From Ceratobasidium sp. AG-K (taxonomy: Eukaryota > Basidiomycota > Agaricomycetes > Cantharellales > Ceratobasidiaceae), in NCBI GenBank assembly GCA_037039685.1, contig JAWNGF010000001.1, forward strand, positions 5,766,001 through 5,830,000: 64,000 nucleotides of DNA. Reading direction: 5' to 3'. Positions within the stretch are counted from its first letter, which is position 1. Each line of letters opens with the position of its first letter. The notes beneath the pieces are model-generated. The model worked only from the letters and a program-made list of their open reading frames with translations, was not told the origin of the DNA and did no database searches. Made by a program: the position numbers and the translations under genes. Below, piece by piece: positions 33,949 to 46,397 of the stretch.

Positions 33949-35584
33949 ATGTCATCCGCATCCCCCGCGCCCAATGTGCCTTCCAAGTCTAATGTCGTGC
34001 CCTCGGAAGTCGGCTGGCAATTCGTGTCGCAGTACTATACTTTTGTGAACAAACAGCCTCATAGGTTGCATTGCTTCTACACGAAAAACAGCACTTACAT
34101 CCACGGGGTCGAGGGCGAGGACTCTGCCCCGTGCCACGGGCAGCAGGTAGGCGCTTCACAAAAATGCAGCCGAATTAGCACCTCATTTGATTAATCCATT
34201 TTAGGAAATCCACAACAAAATTCTTTCCATCGGGTTCCAAGACTGCAAAGTTTTTATCCATAGCGTCGATGCCCAGTCTTCCGCCGCCTCGGGTATTATC
34301 GTGCAGGTTATTGGCGAAATGTCCAACTCGGGCGAGGCCTGGCGCAAGTTTGCCCAGACGTTCTTCCTCGCTGAGCAACCCAATGGTTACTTTGTCCTGA
34401 ATGACATTTTCCGCTATTTGAAGGAAGAGACCAACGGTGACGACGAGGGCGAGGAAGAAAAAGAAGATGCTGCCGAGGCCAACGGTACCGAGCCCGCTGC
34501 TCCCGAGCCGGTCGCCGCTCCTCAGCTCCACGACGTCCCAGAGGTCCAGGCTGAACCCGAGCCGGTCGTCTCGCTCCCATCTTCCGCTCCTCAAGAGACC
34601 GCTGCTCCCGAGGTTTCTCCCGAGGCCCCTGCCCTCAATGGAACCCACGCCCAGGATGAAAAGACTCCCGAGCCGGCAAAGGAGACCACTCAGCTGCCTT
34701 CGCCTTCTCCCGAACCCGAGCCCGAGCCCACAGAGGAGCCCACCCCGGTCGAGCCCACCCCGGCGCCCGAACCAGCAGCGCCAGTCGCCGCTGCCCCTGC
34801 TCCTGTTGTCGTGCAAGCCGAGAAACCCCAAGCGTCCGCGCCCGCTCCATCTGCGCCCCCCGTCCAGGTGTCCGCTCCGGCTGCACCCAAGACCTGGGCC
34901 AACCTCGCTGCGACCAACGTATCCAAATGGGGCCAGGTTTCTTCCGAGGCGCGTGGTGTGAGCACTGCGCCCAAACCCACCACGCCTGTGCCCAAGCCGG
35001 CGCCGGCCCCAGCCCCTCGCAAGGAAGAGCCTCCTGTCGATACCTCCAACCTGTCTCCCCAGGCGCAAGCGCGATGGCCGTCAACACTCCTCAGTGTTTT
35101 ATCAAGGTAAATATGCCACACCTTGAATCTGATCAGAATCTGATCCAATCGTATGTAGCTCAACGACTGGGTGCGTGATAACACTCCTGGCGCACCGGCC
35201 CAGGGAAACGCCGAGTCCGTATCACCCGTGGCACTCAAGGATGTCCTCACCGCTCGCTTTGGTGCGATCAAGGAACTGGAAGTTGTTCGCGCCAAGGCCT
35301 GTGCGTTCCTCGAATTTGTGACGGTCGACTCGGCCCGTCGCGCGATCTTGGCATCTTTGCCTGTGAACCTGGGCGGTGAGGGCGGAATTCGGATTGGAGA
35401 GGATACAGGTTCGGAGCGCGCGCCCCGCATCACCGTCGAAATGCGCAAGGAGCGCGGAGACCGTCCGATGTCGGGGCGCCCACCGCGCGGCACCGAACAA
35501 CGTGGATCGTTCCGCGGTGGACGTGGTGGAGGACGAGGGCGCGGCGACGGGTCCCGCGGTGGAGCCCCGCAAACTGCGAAATAA
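33949..35584 (+). CDS. G3BP-like protein: NTF2 domain, Pro/Ala/Glu-rich linker, RRM and RGG box
   Basis: RNA-binding protein of the Ras-GAP SH3-binding protein family, linked to stress granules and ubiquitin-protease control (Bre5/Nxt3 in yeasts). The NTF2-like domain is VPSEVGWQFVSQYYTFVNKQ through ILSIGFQDCKVFIHSVDAQS and AQTFFLAEQPNGYFVLNDIF. Intron 34147-34204 splits it in frame. A long acidic Pro/Ala/Glu/Val linker follows, then WANLAATNVSKWG. The RRM spans CFIKLNDWVRDN, LKDVLTARFGAIKELEVV, AFLEFVTVDSARRAI, with an intron at 35107-35158. The C-terminus is an RGG box (SFRGGRGGGRGRGDGSRGG). Around 35060-35075 the linker frame (SPQAQARWPS) does not lead into NTPQCFIK. Either one base is wrong or an extra intron of about 113 nt (donor GTGTGAG, acceptor TCTCCCCAG) applies. 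Confidence 0.87.
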
Positions 35585-36031
35585 GCATCGGCTATTGAGT
35601 GTCGGGGGGTGAAAAAAGTGCATTTATGTCCATCTAATCCTATCCCGTTCATCTGCTTTGCATCGTTACTCGCATTCATCTTTATGTGTTCCTACTTACC
35701 CACTTGTACCACCTTTTTTCACATCCCTCCTACCTGTTGTTTATCATACGCACGTACCATGCACCAGATGTCACACTTATGCCAAGCCTCTGCACAATCA
35801 ATGACTTAGGGCGCGACAATCAAGCGACGCGATGGTATTCCACATACAGTGTTTACATCTTTCTGGGTAAGCAAGCCTACCGAGAACGAGATAAAGGAGC
35901 GAGGGTGGTCATTTAAGAAAAATAAAGTAAATGCCCCAAACCGAAACTGAAAATCCGGAGAAATAAAAGGAACACTTCCAGCATGACGATGAAATAAAAA
36001 GGGGAAAAGAAAAGAAAAGAAAGCGCGTTGC
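35585..36031. other. Convergent intergenic region
   Basis: About 450 bp between two 3' ends. Pyrimidine-rich in the first half and A-rich in the second (AAAAGAAAAGAAAAG near 36005-36020), as expected for opposing 3' untranslated regions. Nothing else seen. Confidence 0.4.
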
Positions 36032-37814
36032 TTATTGAAGCGGCTTCGTATCGCGGTCGTACCGGCGGGAATCATCGTCATCATAGTGATCATACCCGCG
36101 TTCTGGGTCGAACTGAGTGGACACGCCCTTGCCGGACGCCGACGACAACGATTCAACCCTGTGCAGATCCACCGTACGCGTGCCTAGATCGTCCCTCTCC
36201 ATGTGGGTCTCGGTCTGGATACGAACGCCAAGCTCGAAGGTATCCGTGTGCGCTGGTCGGCCACGCATGAGCGAATTAGGGCGCGGCTTGCTTGTGTCGG
36301 TGTTGGTTCCTTGAGCAGCTTTTGCTGCGACACGAGCTGCTGAGATCGGCTCGCGGCTGCTGGAATAGTTGACAGAAGAGTCGTCGTTGAAATCTATGAT
36401 GGATAGAAGTTAATAGAGTTTGCTGGAGTTGGGATGTGAACATACTTTGCGTTGATAAGACAAGATGTTGCGACATGATCATAGTCATCTAAAAACGCCG
36501 GTTATCATCCTAACACATTCACATGTATGCTTTTCTACTCACAGCAACAGAAAGGAAAGCACCAAGTTTCTCAATGTACTTGACATGGCATACGGCCATG
36601 AGCACAATGATATTGGCGACTACGTGCGCTTATTAGCAACCATTCCGCATATAAACAAACTCAAACATACGTGTGGTCCCGAACGCATAAATCTGGCAAC
36701 ACACGGATTATTACTTGCTCAGGGTCAACAAATGAAAATCTTGGCTCACCATGCCGTGCCGCATCACTTTGCGGGTAAACCCCGACATTGTAGAGGCGTT
36801 GAAATCCAATAAGTAATAAGTGGCGAGACCACATGCGATCAAATCAAAGCCTAGTTGGTGGAGTGAGCTGATTTCATGCAGAAGTGCCGCCGGCCGCCGT
36901 GAAATACGCACCAGACATGGCACCGTAGTACATTGGTGCGGTATTAATGGAACCGGCATTTGTTTTGCAATGCACCTTTAGCGAAATTAATTCAGCCTAG
37001 TTCATTTTGTGGCTCAGCGTTACTTACGATCCTTTCACGACATTGGCTAAAGCAATGGAGTTAGCATATTTCTCCGTGTAAACACCAGTCTGGACTCACG
37101 ATCTCGCTTGTACACATTTCCGAGGATAAAGAATGGGAGACATACGACAAACAAGCCACTTAGGATAAACAAAACCATTCGAGACTTGCGCGAGATTGCC
37201 CATGTGCGGAGGAAGATGATACCCTGGCAGGCTATTCCGGCTACCACTGGGAGCGAAATGAGTGAGCAACAGTGGCAGGACGCATTACGGTTGGCATACT
37301 CTTTGTGACAGGCGGTGCTAGTCGAAACCTTGTACAACTTTCCAGTGTGAATGTTGTCCCATAGAACCCCACGCCATTTAGGACAAGGGATGTGATACTA
37401 ACGCTGCAAGACGAGTCGTCAGGGTATTTATGTGGTTGGGGGATTGCAGGACTTACTATCGGACGACTATGAATAGGAAGCATACTAACGACATCCGCCG
37501 ATTCCGAATCTGTTTGCGGTACAGCTAGAGTCACGAAAAAGAACAGGTCAATACTCGGTTCATCTACGCATAAACCTGGTGCTCGTACCTGAATCTCTCC
37601 TGGAATTGTCTGGATAATGCTATAGTCGCACCGTTGGCGTCAACGACTGCTGTGAAGCGATTTAGGGTTCTGACTTACTCAAACAACGCTATTGAGAAGG
37701 TCCTAGAATACGACCCATCAGCTCAGGATCAATCGACGGTATTTCAGAAACTGCAACTCACGCAACGCGCAGATTGCTCGTGAATATATCCCCCTGGTTG
37801 CTGGTGTTGGACAT
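36032..37814 (-). CDS. Multi-pass membrane protein of unknown function
   Basis: Probably one of the seven-helix integral membrane proteins common in agaricomycetes. ATG 37814 opens MSNTSNQGDIFTSNLRVA; the next small exons could not all be joined in one frame, so the 5' model is incomplete. Later exons are clearer: RRMSLVCFLFIVVRYVSITS, CQGIIFLRTWAISRKSRM, VLFILSGLFVVCLPFFILGN, FDLIACGLATYYLLDFNAS and a helix VANIIVLMAVCHVKY. The phrase FLRTWAI after a helix is frequent in this group. The C-terminal tail is hydrophilic, with acidic and His/Arg-rich blocks (GYDHYDDDDSRRYDRD), and would be cytosolic. A role as receptor or transporter is not supported by any motif. Confidence 0.6.
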
Positions 37815-39162
37815 GACTACGGCTCGGTCTGTACGCCAGGGGAGAGGGGGAGGGAGAAGTTGAGAGGAAGGTACGGGGACGATAGCTAGGTTACAGGAAC
37901 AGGGCTGCCATAGATATAAGTTGCTGCGCTTGGTCACCAGCGAAGCATGCAAGCCGAGCCAACACATGAGCGAATCACAATATTATCCGGACGCCTGGTC
38001 TTCCCTCCGTTTCGCGTGGCACCCTCATCCGTCCAGACTCGGCTGGGTCCGGAGTGTCTCCACGCGACCAACGACCATCTTCAGATGTTTAATCCGAGCC
38101 CATCCACTGGAAATAAGGACGATCCCCTGACTTCGCTGTCTTCTCTATACCCCGCGCCACCCCGCGCCGGTTGTAACAGGTCTAGCTAAGGCACTCTGAA
38201 ACTTGGCGTCTGCCCGGTCGTAGACTATTTCCGCGTTTAGGTTATCCGCGGGTGGACGTCATCCAAAATCGAGCGAGTAAAACATAGTGAAATCGAATCC
38301 AAGAGGCTGAGGTGTCGCTCTCCCGGGGCACATGACTGCGACAATTGCACCCGTCCTTCCTCGTCTATACCCTAGTTAGCATGATCACTGTGGCGGCATT
38401 GGTGATGCCAAGCGTTCTTGCCGACAGCTGTGATCCAGCAACATTAGATAAGGTACTGACGAGCCCGAGACGAGTAAAAGGCAGTTCTACTGTTGTGCCT
38501 GAGCAAAATTTTTGGTAACAGGTGTATCAGGTTGGATCAATCGGTCCTTGACCAACCCCTGGGTCACGGTGCCAGAATTTGAAATATATAATATTCCTCA
38601 AGTCATCTTATTGCACTTTGCGTTGGTTGAGACATCAGTTACTTGTAAACCATCTACAAGTATTCTTGTAGCAGCGACCAGCACGCAAGGATGCGTTCGA
38701 TTTGCAGCGCTCGTGATCCTAGGTGATTAATCCGTGTTTAGTTGAGCTCGTAAGCCCAATGACGTCCGAGTCGGAATCTAAAGTCAACCTTCGCGCGTGT
38801 ATAGTTTGATTGGATTTCGGGTGTGAATTGTATCCAGAGCTTGAAAGCAGAGAATCAGAGTGAATACGCGCATGTGGCGAGTAAATTTAGGAGCTGGTGT
38901 GGGGTAAAATGTCCGGTAGGCTGCTGAACTTATAGTTGAATATTTAGAAATGGGCTCTTGCTTTCAAACTCCTATATCAAGACATTTCCTTGTATATTCT
39001 AAAGGCTGTGCTGCCGTAAGGTACGGCATAAAGTAATCCGTAGTTGGTGGCTGTTCAATAATAGAATGATGATGTCAATGCCCGAGACCGGATATCGATT
39101 GCGTCTTGTAAAAGCCGTAGTGGGCTAATCAAGCACTTGCAATCCTTCGTCTTGCGACGATC
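37815..39162. other. Intergenic region, nothing recognised
   Basis: About 1.35 kb between divergent starts of the membrane protein and the Het-C gene. GC-rich near 38100-38200 (direct repeat of CCCCGCGCC) and AT-rich after 38580. No gene, RNA or transposon signature that I can support. Confidence 0.4.
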
Positions 39163-42100
39163 ATGTCTGCCTTTATGCGGTCACGATTCCCGTACTATGT
39201 ACTTATACTCGTTCTTATACTTGTATGCTTGCCCAGCGAGGGTGTATACGCCTTCGGGGCGGGTAATATCCCAAGCTACTCGTAGGTCTCTTGATGCATT
39301 GGTCGCGTAGCCATACTTAGCCTGTATCTCAGCCATATGGAGGGCAAGGCGTTCCGCCATGGCGATATTGTGAGGAAATATGTCTAGATAGTGATTCCCA
39401 TCTCTAACGCAACCCAATTCCTAGGAAGATACGTTGGCCACGCTTGCAAAGGGGGCTGGTAAGGGGTTACTTGGCATAGGTGCTCTAGGTGGCGCAAAAA
39501 AGTTTAGCGGATTGGATATCAAGCGAGTTTACTTTGGCAACTGGTTGCGCGATTACAGCCAGGCAATGGACATCGCTGGTCTCAAGAAGCTGCAGATCCA
39601 GTCAATCATCAACCTATGCATGGCTCTAGGCTTCTTAGCGCACGGTTATGCGACTGGCGAGTTTGAAGTTACAGAAGAACGTTTGGGTGTATATCTCCCT
39701 GTCGAGCATATCGACAACCCGAAGGTGGGTGTCTAATTCTCCGATATATCCGGGCAAAATAATGACCATCCTGTTCTAGGGTTATGGTGATGGGGAGGAT
39801 GCTCGAAAGTATCATCCCAAACTCAGGGGGGCCGTTGATCCTCGGGAGCTTGAGGTGGATTATCGGACTGGTATGAAAAATTACATCGCGAATGGTAGGT
39901 ATCCGCCAAGCCTATAGCTGTTGCCCGGCATTTACTTACCCGAACACATGTAGAGGACGGCCCATGGGACACATCCAAAGGACATGTCCGCCGGGTTCTG
40001 GAACAATGCATTGATATGGGCCGAAGAGCGCGCAGCAGTGGACGCAAAGAGGATGAATACGAGGCATATCGGCTTCTTGGAACCGCCGTAAATATCATTC
40101 CATCTCCGGCTAAAATTTTGTCCTGATACGCCCACCAGCTGCATACACTAGAAGACTTCCCAGCACACTCCAACTTTTGCGAGCTCGCGTTGGTTTCACT
40201 TGGATACAATGAGGTGTTTGTCCACATGGGCGATCAGGTCCGGATCCAGGCACCCAACGGCCGGTCAGTCGCACCACTCGTGACTGGGACCTTTGGGGGC
40301 AGCGATTTTATCCACAGTTTGTTGGGTGAAGCGACTGATCACATTGTAAGCGTGTACATTTGGCCTAACCTGTGGGATACTAACACCTTGGGCGCAGAGT
40401 TCAGCTTCGGTGTCCGATCTGACCAAAGAATTCGACAAGGCCCGTACTCGCTCAACCAATCAATCTCAAACTAGCACCGCCTTGCGCGACCTCGTTTTCC
40501 AGCTCCCAGGCGGTGGAGACGGTGGCTTTAGTAGGGATATGGAAGGTGTAGAGCGCATTCGTGCATCGACTCAGCAAGGCGGAGGAGGTGGGAAGAAGCC
40601 TGAGGAGATGAGCCCACAAGAATTGCATGCAGTGCTTTGGCAAGTTTTGAAGTTCCGAGATGATGTCATGAAGAAGATTGAAAACACGATCGAAAAGATT
40701 CCTGGTGAGGCTTGGTATTTTGTTTTCCGGGTCTTCTGGTAGTTGACAAACTGATGTAGGACTTGGAGCATTGATTGAGAAGCTTACGGACAACCTTGCT
40801 ATCTTTATCTACACCACTCTGGGTACGCATCAGAGGCTACTCGTAATGGTATAACACTGACGGAAATATTTAGAACCTTTCATGAAGCCCATTTTACAAT
40901 CGGCTACTACAGCGTTGCAATCCGGGTCGGCAGAGGTCATCGACTCACACGACCAGTATGAGGTCTTCAACGATCCCAGAGCAGTAAGTCTTCATTTACC
41001 TCCGACTAAACTGGCCTATCTAAATGTCGGTGTGCGCAGTCTGATCCGACGCATTCGTTCCTAAGGTGCGCATATATGCTTATTTAAGTGGTTGTCTCAG
41101 TTAATAACTTCTCTTGTCGTTTCAGCAAGGACCATTTTGTGAGTGGATTGGGTAGCACAGCCTATCCAGCGTCCGCTGATGAAATATATACAACAGGGCC
41201 TCATTCTTAACGAACCCGCCGGAAATCTTGCCAAGATTATTGTGGTAAGCACTATGCCCCCGAATAAGCACGACGAGGCTGAATGATTGGCTTCAGTCTC
41301 ACTCAGTTCAAATGGTTGCCAAGGCCTGGGATGACCACTCTGTCCAGGCGCGACAAGTGATTGAACCGATTCTTTCTTGCATGTAAGTCGATTCTAGAGC
41401 CTACGGTAGTCGAGCAATGGTTAACGGTAACTAGGTTCCATCCTGACTTTCATGACCAAAGCTCGGCTGTGCAACGGGAAATGCTTCAGTATATGGACAC
41501 TGTGAGTTTCACCAAGTACCTACCAGCGGGGTTGAACGTTTGCTAACCGATTACGGTGTGTAGTGGGTAAAAATGGTTGACTGGGATTTACCACTCGCGC
41601 TGACGTTAAGCTATTGGGTAGATCAAATCGCATCGCGACCCACACGACGTTGCACGCCGACTTAGCAAAGAAAGTGTGCGAAACCACCAAGCGACGCGTA
41701 TCAAGGAACACGGTGCCGAAGCGCATGCATCTGGTCCAGGTACGATCGGTATTTAGAATTTATGCGCGGGCATTCAAATTTGTTATTTGTAGGATATAAT
41801 GCTGGGCTGCAAGCTCAAGCAGACATCGGCAATTATTTGAATAATGTTGGGGCGCACGGACTGGGAAGTGTATTTGGAGGCCAAGGACATGGTGCCGGTC
41901 GCGAGCTCTCAGGCGACAATTTCCCATCGGTACCAGGGACACAATCTTCCCATGCTGGGGGTCAAGCGCACGGGCATGGTCATAGTCATAGTCCAGCTGT
42001 GCCCGCTACAGGTGAAGCTAGCAGTTTTTACGGAGCGCAGCCGAGCCCTAGTGGAGGGTTCCCCTCGGGACCGACTTCTTACTACGGCGGTGGCCAGCAC

Positions 42101-42766
42101 CACCATGCACCGCCTCCCAGCCAGGGCGGGTTCGGGTTCCCGACTCCCACGAATGCGCCAGTGCATACACCACCTGCCGGTCCGCCACCTCATAGCGGTG
42201 GAATGTACAATCCATCCTATGGCGGCCATGGCGGAGGTCACAAGAACAAAGATAGCGACTCGGACGATTCAGACGACGGAAAACATCATCCCGGGAAACC
42301 CAAGAAGGAGAAGAAGAAAAAGGGGCAACATGGCCACCATGAAGACAGCACGCGAGGATTCCCGAATGTACCTGCTGGGTTTCACGAGCCGAGCGCTGCG
42401 CCTGTTTTCCCGGGAGGTCCTCCACCATTCCTGACGGCGCCAGGTTATCCTCAGTCCGGTGGTTACTCACCTGGATATCCTCCGAGCGGGGGACCCGGTG
42501 GGTTCCCGCAACCTGGTGGAGGATTCCCTGACCAAGGTTATGGCGGAGGTTATGGAGCCCCGCCAGGCCCTCCGTCAGGCTTCCCAGGTGGGCCACCATC
42601 TTTCCCAGGCGGGCCGCCAGTGTTCCCCGGAGGTCCGCCAGGCGGCGGATATGGCCAGCCACCCCACGAGCCACCCCACCAACCAAACACTAGCACATAT
42701 CCTGGCCAGAACCACGGACATCACGGGGGCGGCGGTTATAATCCAAGCTATGGAGGAGGATGGTAA
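39163..42766 (+). CDS. Het-C heterokaryon-incompatibility family protein
   Basis: Family defined by Neurospora het-c, a membrane-associated protein controlling vegetative incompatibility; most homologues have unknown housekeeping roles. Start ATG 39163 gives MSAFMRSRFPYYVLILVLIL, a signal peptide, then YAFGAGNIPSYS. A small exon (39333-39369, HMEGKAFRHGDI) joins to EDTLATLAKGAGKGL at 39425. The Het-C core follows: FSGLDIKRVYFGNWLRDYSQ, GFLAHGYATGEFEVT, LGVYLPVEHIDNPKGYGDGE, LHTLEDFPAHSNFCELALVS. Downstream are KFRDDVMKKIENTIEKIPG and DPTHSFLSKDHF. The last 330 residues are low complexity, rich in Gly, Pro, His and Tyr (PGGPPSFPGGPPVFPGGPP), a prion-like composition as seen in other het-c proteins. 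At least 12 introns. The allele-specificity segment cannot be judged without relatives. Confidence 0.9.
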
Positions 42767-43019
42767 TGAAATGGCTGGAATGTAAATGCTGCAGCCTGAG
42801 CATAAATGAATAATGTTGGCCTTGTTGCTTGTAGTTCGTGTAACACCTGAATTCATGTTTGACAATGAACTTATCTCAATAGAATGATCATGAATCAAGT
42901 AATATTGTCATTAAATCGACCACTCATTTGTGTAGTGGTATAGAAATGGAGAGGGAGGATATCAGAGGAAGGATAATATGACCCAGTCAAAAACACATCA
43001 AGAGAATTGTGGAAAACAA

Positions 43020-46000
43020 TCATTTGAGTTCGGGAACAATCAATAGTACCTTTTCCTTCAACACAGTGGGATAGCTATTCATAAGATGCGCGAGGGCACG
43101 AAGGTCCTCACGATCAAGCAACGCGATAGTAAGTTTAGGCTAAACCGATCACACGTTAGTTCAACCTTATGAGCATTGGGACTCGATCTTACTGCTTGCT
43201 TGATTCCGAACGCCTTGATTACACGGAACCTGGTTCCAGATTAGCCCACCACACAAGAAACGAACAGCTTCGCACTTACAGCTTGTCGCCAACAGTTTGC
43301 TTCCTCTGATGTAATGTCTTGTCCTTCAGCCCGTCAATCCACTCGTCGGTCGTCTTGACCACGGTGGGGTCGGCCTTGGGCAGAGGCAGGCCTGTCGCAC
43401 TAGGAGAACTTGCGAGCTGAACTATTTCTAGAGCAGGCAGCTTGGCCAGTGTCGCGAGAGTGTGTACGACCGGCTGCGAGGGTGTGGCGGGCGTAGGCGA
43501 TGCGGCTGCCGAGGGACCACGCGAGCTAAGATCGGGCGTATGGGGAGAGGCATCAACGACCGGGGCTTTGTTCGACTTTTGGGGTGTTGTTGGGGTGCGC
43601 GTTTTGGTGGGCCCAGAGGCAGCATCGTCTCCGGGTTCGTCGTCTAGATGAAGCACCTCGACCACTTCTTTGGCCTCGGCGACCTTGGTGCGGAGATACT
43701 CGGCGTTGAACAAGCACAATGCGCGCTCCTTTTTGCTCAGTGAAAGCAAGAGGTCCGTAATTTCCTGAGATTTGTTCGGTTCGACTCGGGCAACAGCCCT
43801 TGCAAGCCTATCGCGTTCGGAAAGCTTGCTCCCGTCCGGTCCAAACATCATCGATCCCGAGGGGGAGGACGTACGCGGCGGAGATGTAAGAGAGCCTGCA
43901 AACGACACAGGGGTCGAAGGGTGTTCGGGTGCAGAGGACGGCGGAGCGTAACTCGATTCACCTTCTACTCCTCCGTCCGAACCTGGAGGAGATATGCCAT
44001 TGCTTGTTGCGCCGCTCACATTTTGTCGTGCATGATGAAGCTGCTCGGCAAATACCGTCGGGCTTTGCATCCCATTGACAATTTCCTTGAGGTCCATCGA
44101 GACCATTGCCTCTGCGAGCGCGTCGACCTCCGTTTCTTGAACACCTTCCGTGGTCTTGAGCCGACGGGTCAATTCGCCAGCAAGCACGTCTCTTCGCACC
44201 GAGGGGCTTAGCGCCGAAAGCTCATCGTATTGCATCGGGACATTCAGAGTTCCAGCGAGAGCAGCCTATGACATGGTCTCTTAGAGTCTTGGCTGGTACT
44301 CGTACTTTCAGAATACTCACAGTGTAATAGCTTCCGGAGCTCCGCCGGGCTAGGCGTTCGCGGATCGAATCGCGGTCAGGGGAGAACGCCGAGTAAATGC
44401 TCTCGGCGCCTTCGCTGGGGGTGGGGCTGGTCGCTCCACTGCGCGTACGCGGCGAGAAGCGCTGCTGAAGTTTTTCTTGTCTAAGTTGTTTGGGCTCGTG
44501 TAACCGGACTGCGATCTGCTTTGTACCCAAGAATACACCGTTCATCGCCTGTAGCGCGGCCGTAGCTGTATCCATCCCATCAATATAGACTGAATACCGT
44601 CTACGAAGCCACACCCACCTTGTTCAGGGGTTTGGAAAGAAACAAATCCGAACCCGCGACTCTGGCCAGCATCATTCCGCATAACCCTTGCGCTTACAAT
44701 TTGCCCGAACTGTTATTGCAACGTGATCTCAGTCCAGATCCCCTAATCGCTCATTGAGCATCTCTATTATTCTGACTTACCTGCTTGAAGTGAGCAAACA
44801 ACTTGTTAGAATCGATATCTGGATCTAGATTCTAGAGAAAGCGTTCAGAAAACGTTCTACTCGTGCCTTAGCATACACCAACCTTGCAAAAAAGATTGCA
44901 GGGATCTATTAGTCCGCTATGAGAGGCTGAGCCTTGGGGAGCATATTGTACTTGCTGGCCTGGTCCTGTACAGAGAGCGAGTGTGAGTAAAGAACGAACA
45001 AACCTGTGCTTGAAATGGTATATACCATGCACAAAGGGAGCCGGGGGACTGCGGGGGCTATGAGGGCTACCATGAGGTGGCGTTCGGCTCATATAAGGAT
45101 TCGAGCCACGAGGTGGGGTAAACTACGACGGCAAAATTAATTACTTGGAATTAATGCGGTATTCAATACACTGACTGGGTATGGAACGGGCATTCCGGGG
45201 ACAAACGTTGGTGCGGAAGGATTGGGGTTGAATTGGTCCTGGGGGGCGCTTCCTCCCGGCGCACGTCGAGGTTGCTGAAATATGACTACGGCGATGTTCC
45301 GATCACCAACCTCCGCGCAATGCTGTATACAGGTGTAAGGTATAACGTATTCGATCAAGGACGCGTTAATACGTACCATAGCTTGTTCGGCGGCTGCCGC
45401 GTCCTCCTCGTTCCAAAAGTGCACGATGCCAGACTCTGCTCCAAACGAGGTTTCCATTTTGGCACTAGAAAGCGCTCCGTAAGGCCTTGTCATACAGTTT
45501 AAATAAGCTTGGTCCAAGTTTAAAGACATAAAAGTTTTGCCCACCGGAACAGATCATAGAGGAAGCTGTCGTTAGTACCTGGAGGGAGATGCTTGACTAG
45601 ACGGGGAGTCGCAAGAGATGGAGGCATGACTGCTGGAGATGCAAACGGGGAGAGATTGAGGTAAAATTGCGTATTGGGTATGAGCGAGCCGTTGAGCGTG
45701 GCTAACGCCTTTTCAGCGCGTTCAAGGTGCTTAAACTCAACGTATCCTGAAATACTTTGACTGAGATGCAGTTCATTAGGCGGTAGCTCAAGCAGGACTA
45801 ACCGTTTACCGGCTGACCGGACCCATCCCTAATAACAGTGGGTCGGAATGGAACACAGTATTCAAAAGCATGTGCAAGATCGACGTCGGTGACGAGGGGG
45901 CTAAGGTTCGATATGTAAAGCTTTGGTTCGCGTAAGAAGGGGTGAGCACCAGGGGTGACCTCTGGGGGATGCTGTACATATTGCGCAGCTGGAGGCGAGG

Positions 46001-46031
46001 CCGAGTACGGGGGATACGGAGCGGACATCAT
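43020..46031 (-). CDS. Three-RRM plus MLLE RNA-binding protein (Rrm4/PABP-like)
   Basis: Predicted cytoplasmic mRNA-binding protein. RRM1: PKLYISNLSPLVTDVDLAHA to GYVEFKHLERAEKALATLNG. RRM2: PRLVKHLPPGTNDSFLYDLF to SGIVHFWNEEDAAAAEQAM. RRM3: CNLFCKNLDPDIDSNKLFAH to RGFGFVSFQTPEQATAALQA, reached by in-frame introns. A Ser/Pro-rich stretch with helical blocks follows (LLSLSKKERALCLFNAEYLR). The C-terminus needs two last introns beyond the stop codon at 43276: GDKL joins FRVIKAFGIKQA, then PKLTIALLDREDLRALAHLM and a stop at 43020. Together with RKQTVGDKLFRVIK this forms a MLLE (PABP C-terminal) domain, which binds PAM2 peptides. The layout resembles Ustilago Rrm4, which carries mRNAs on endosomes. 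The exact orthology is inference. It shares a 366 bp promoter region with MAK5. Confidence 0.85.
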
Positions 46032-46397
46032 GGTCGTAATCGTCGTTAGTCTATTAAGTTATTAGTTATAATCTGAAGACAAGTTGAAGCTATCGCTGGA
46101 TCGGACTCACCGTGGTTGTCGGACGCTAGCAGCGGATGAAACCCTAAGCACTAATTTCTCATTCATCACGTGCAACACGGGGCAAACTTGCGGCAGCCAC
46201 GCCCCGCTCAGACATCATTACACGCTGGCAGTGTCAGTAGCATGACTCCTGAATGGCATCTTCTACTCGCTCTGAGTGCGTCCTTTCGCACCATGGCTGA
46301 AATGCCTTCATGTCCTCCCCAGCGAGTTCAGGCCTAGCGCCCAGCGTCTATCACCAATTAAATTTGCCCGACATATTTGAAATTGATTTTGCTCACA
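46032..46397. promoter_or_regulatory. Shared divergent promoter region, RRM protein and MAK5
   Basis: 366 bp between the two start codons. AT-rich block TTATTAGTTATAATC near 46055-46075. No transcription-factor site was identified with confidence. Confidence 0.4.

Noticed and set aside
34175..35068. 297-codon open frame on the minus strand
   Set aside because: Antisense to the G3BP-like low-complexity linker; Gly/Arg/Leu composition is the mirror of the Pro/Ala/Glu coding strand, and no domain is present.
34690..35679. 329-codon open frame on the minus strand
   Set aside because: Shadow of the same gene's linker, RRM and RGG box; no motif, and the coding strand has clear domains.
39181..39417. 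78-codon minus-strand open frame that looked like an isolated gene fragment
   Set aside because: It lies antisense over the first Het-C exons, whose splicing and signal peptide explain the open frame.
42048..42686. 212-codon minus-strand open frame
   Set aside because: Antisense of the Gly/Pro-rich Het-C tail.
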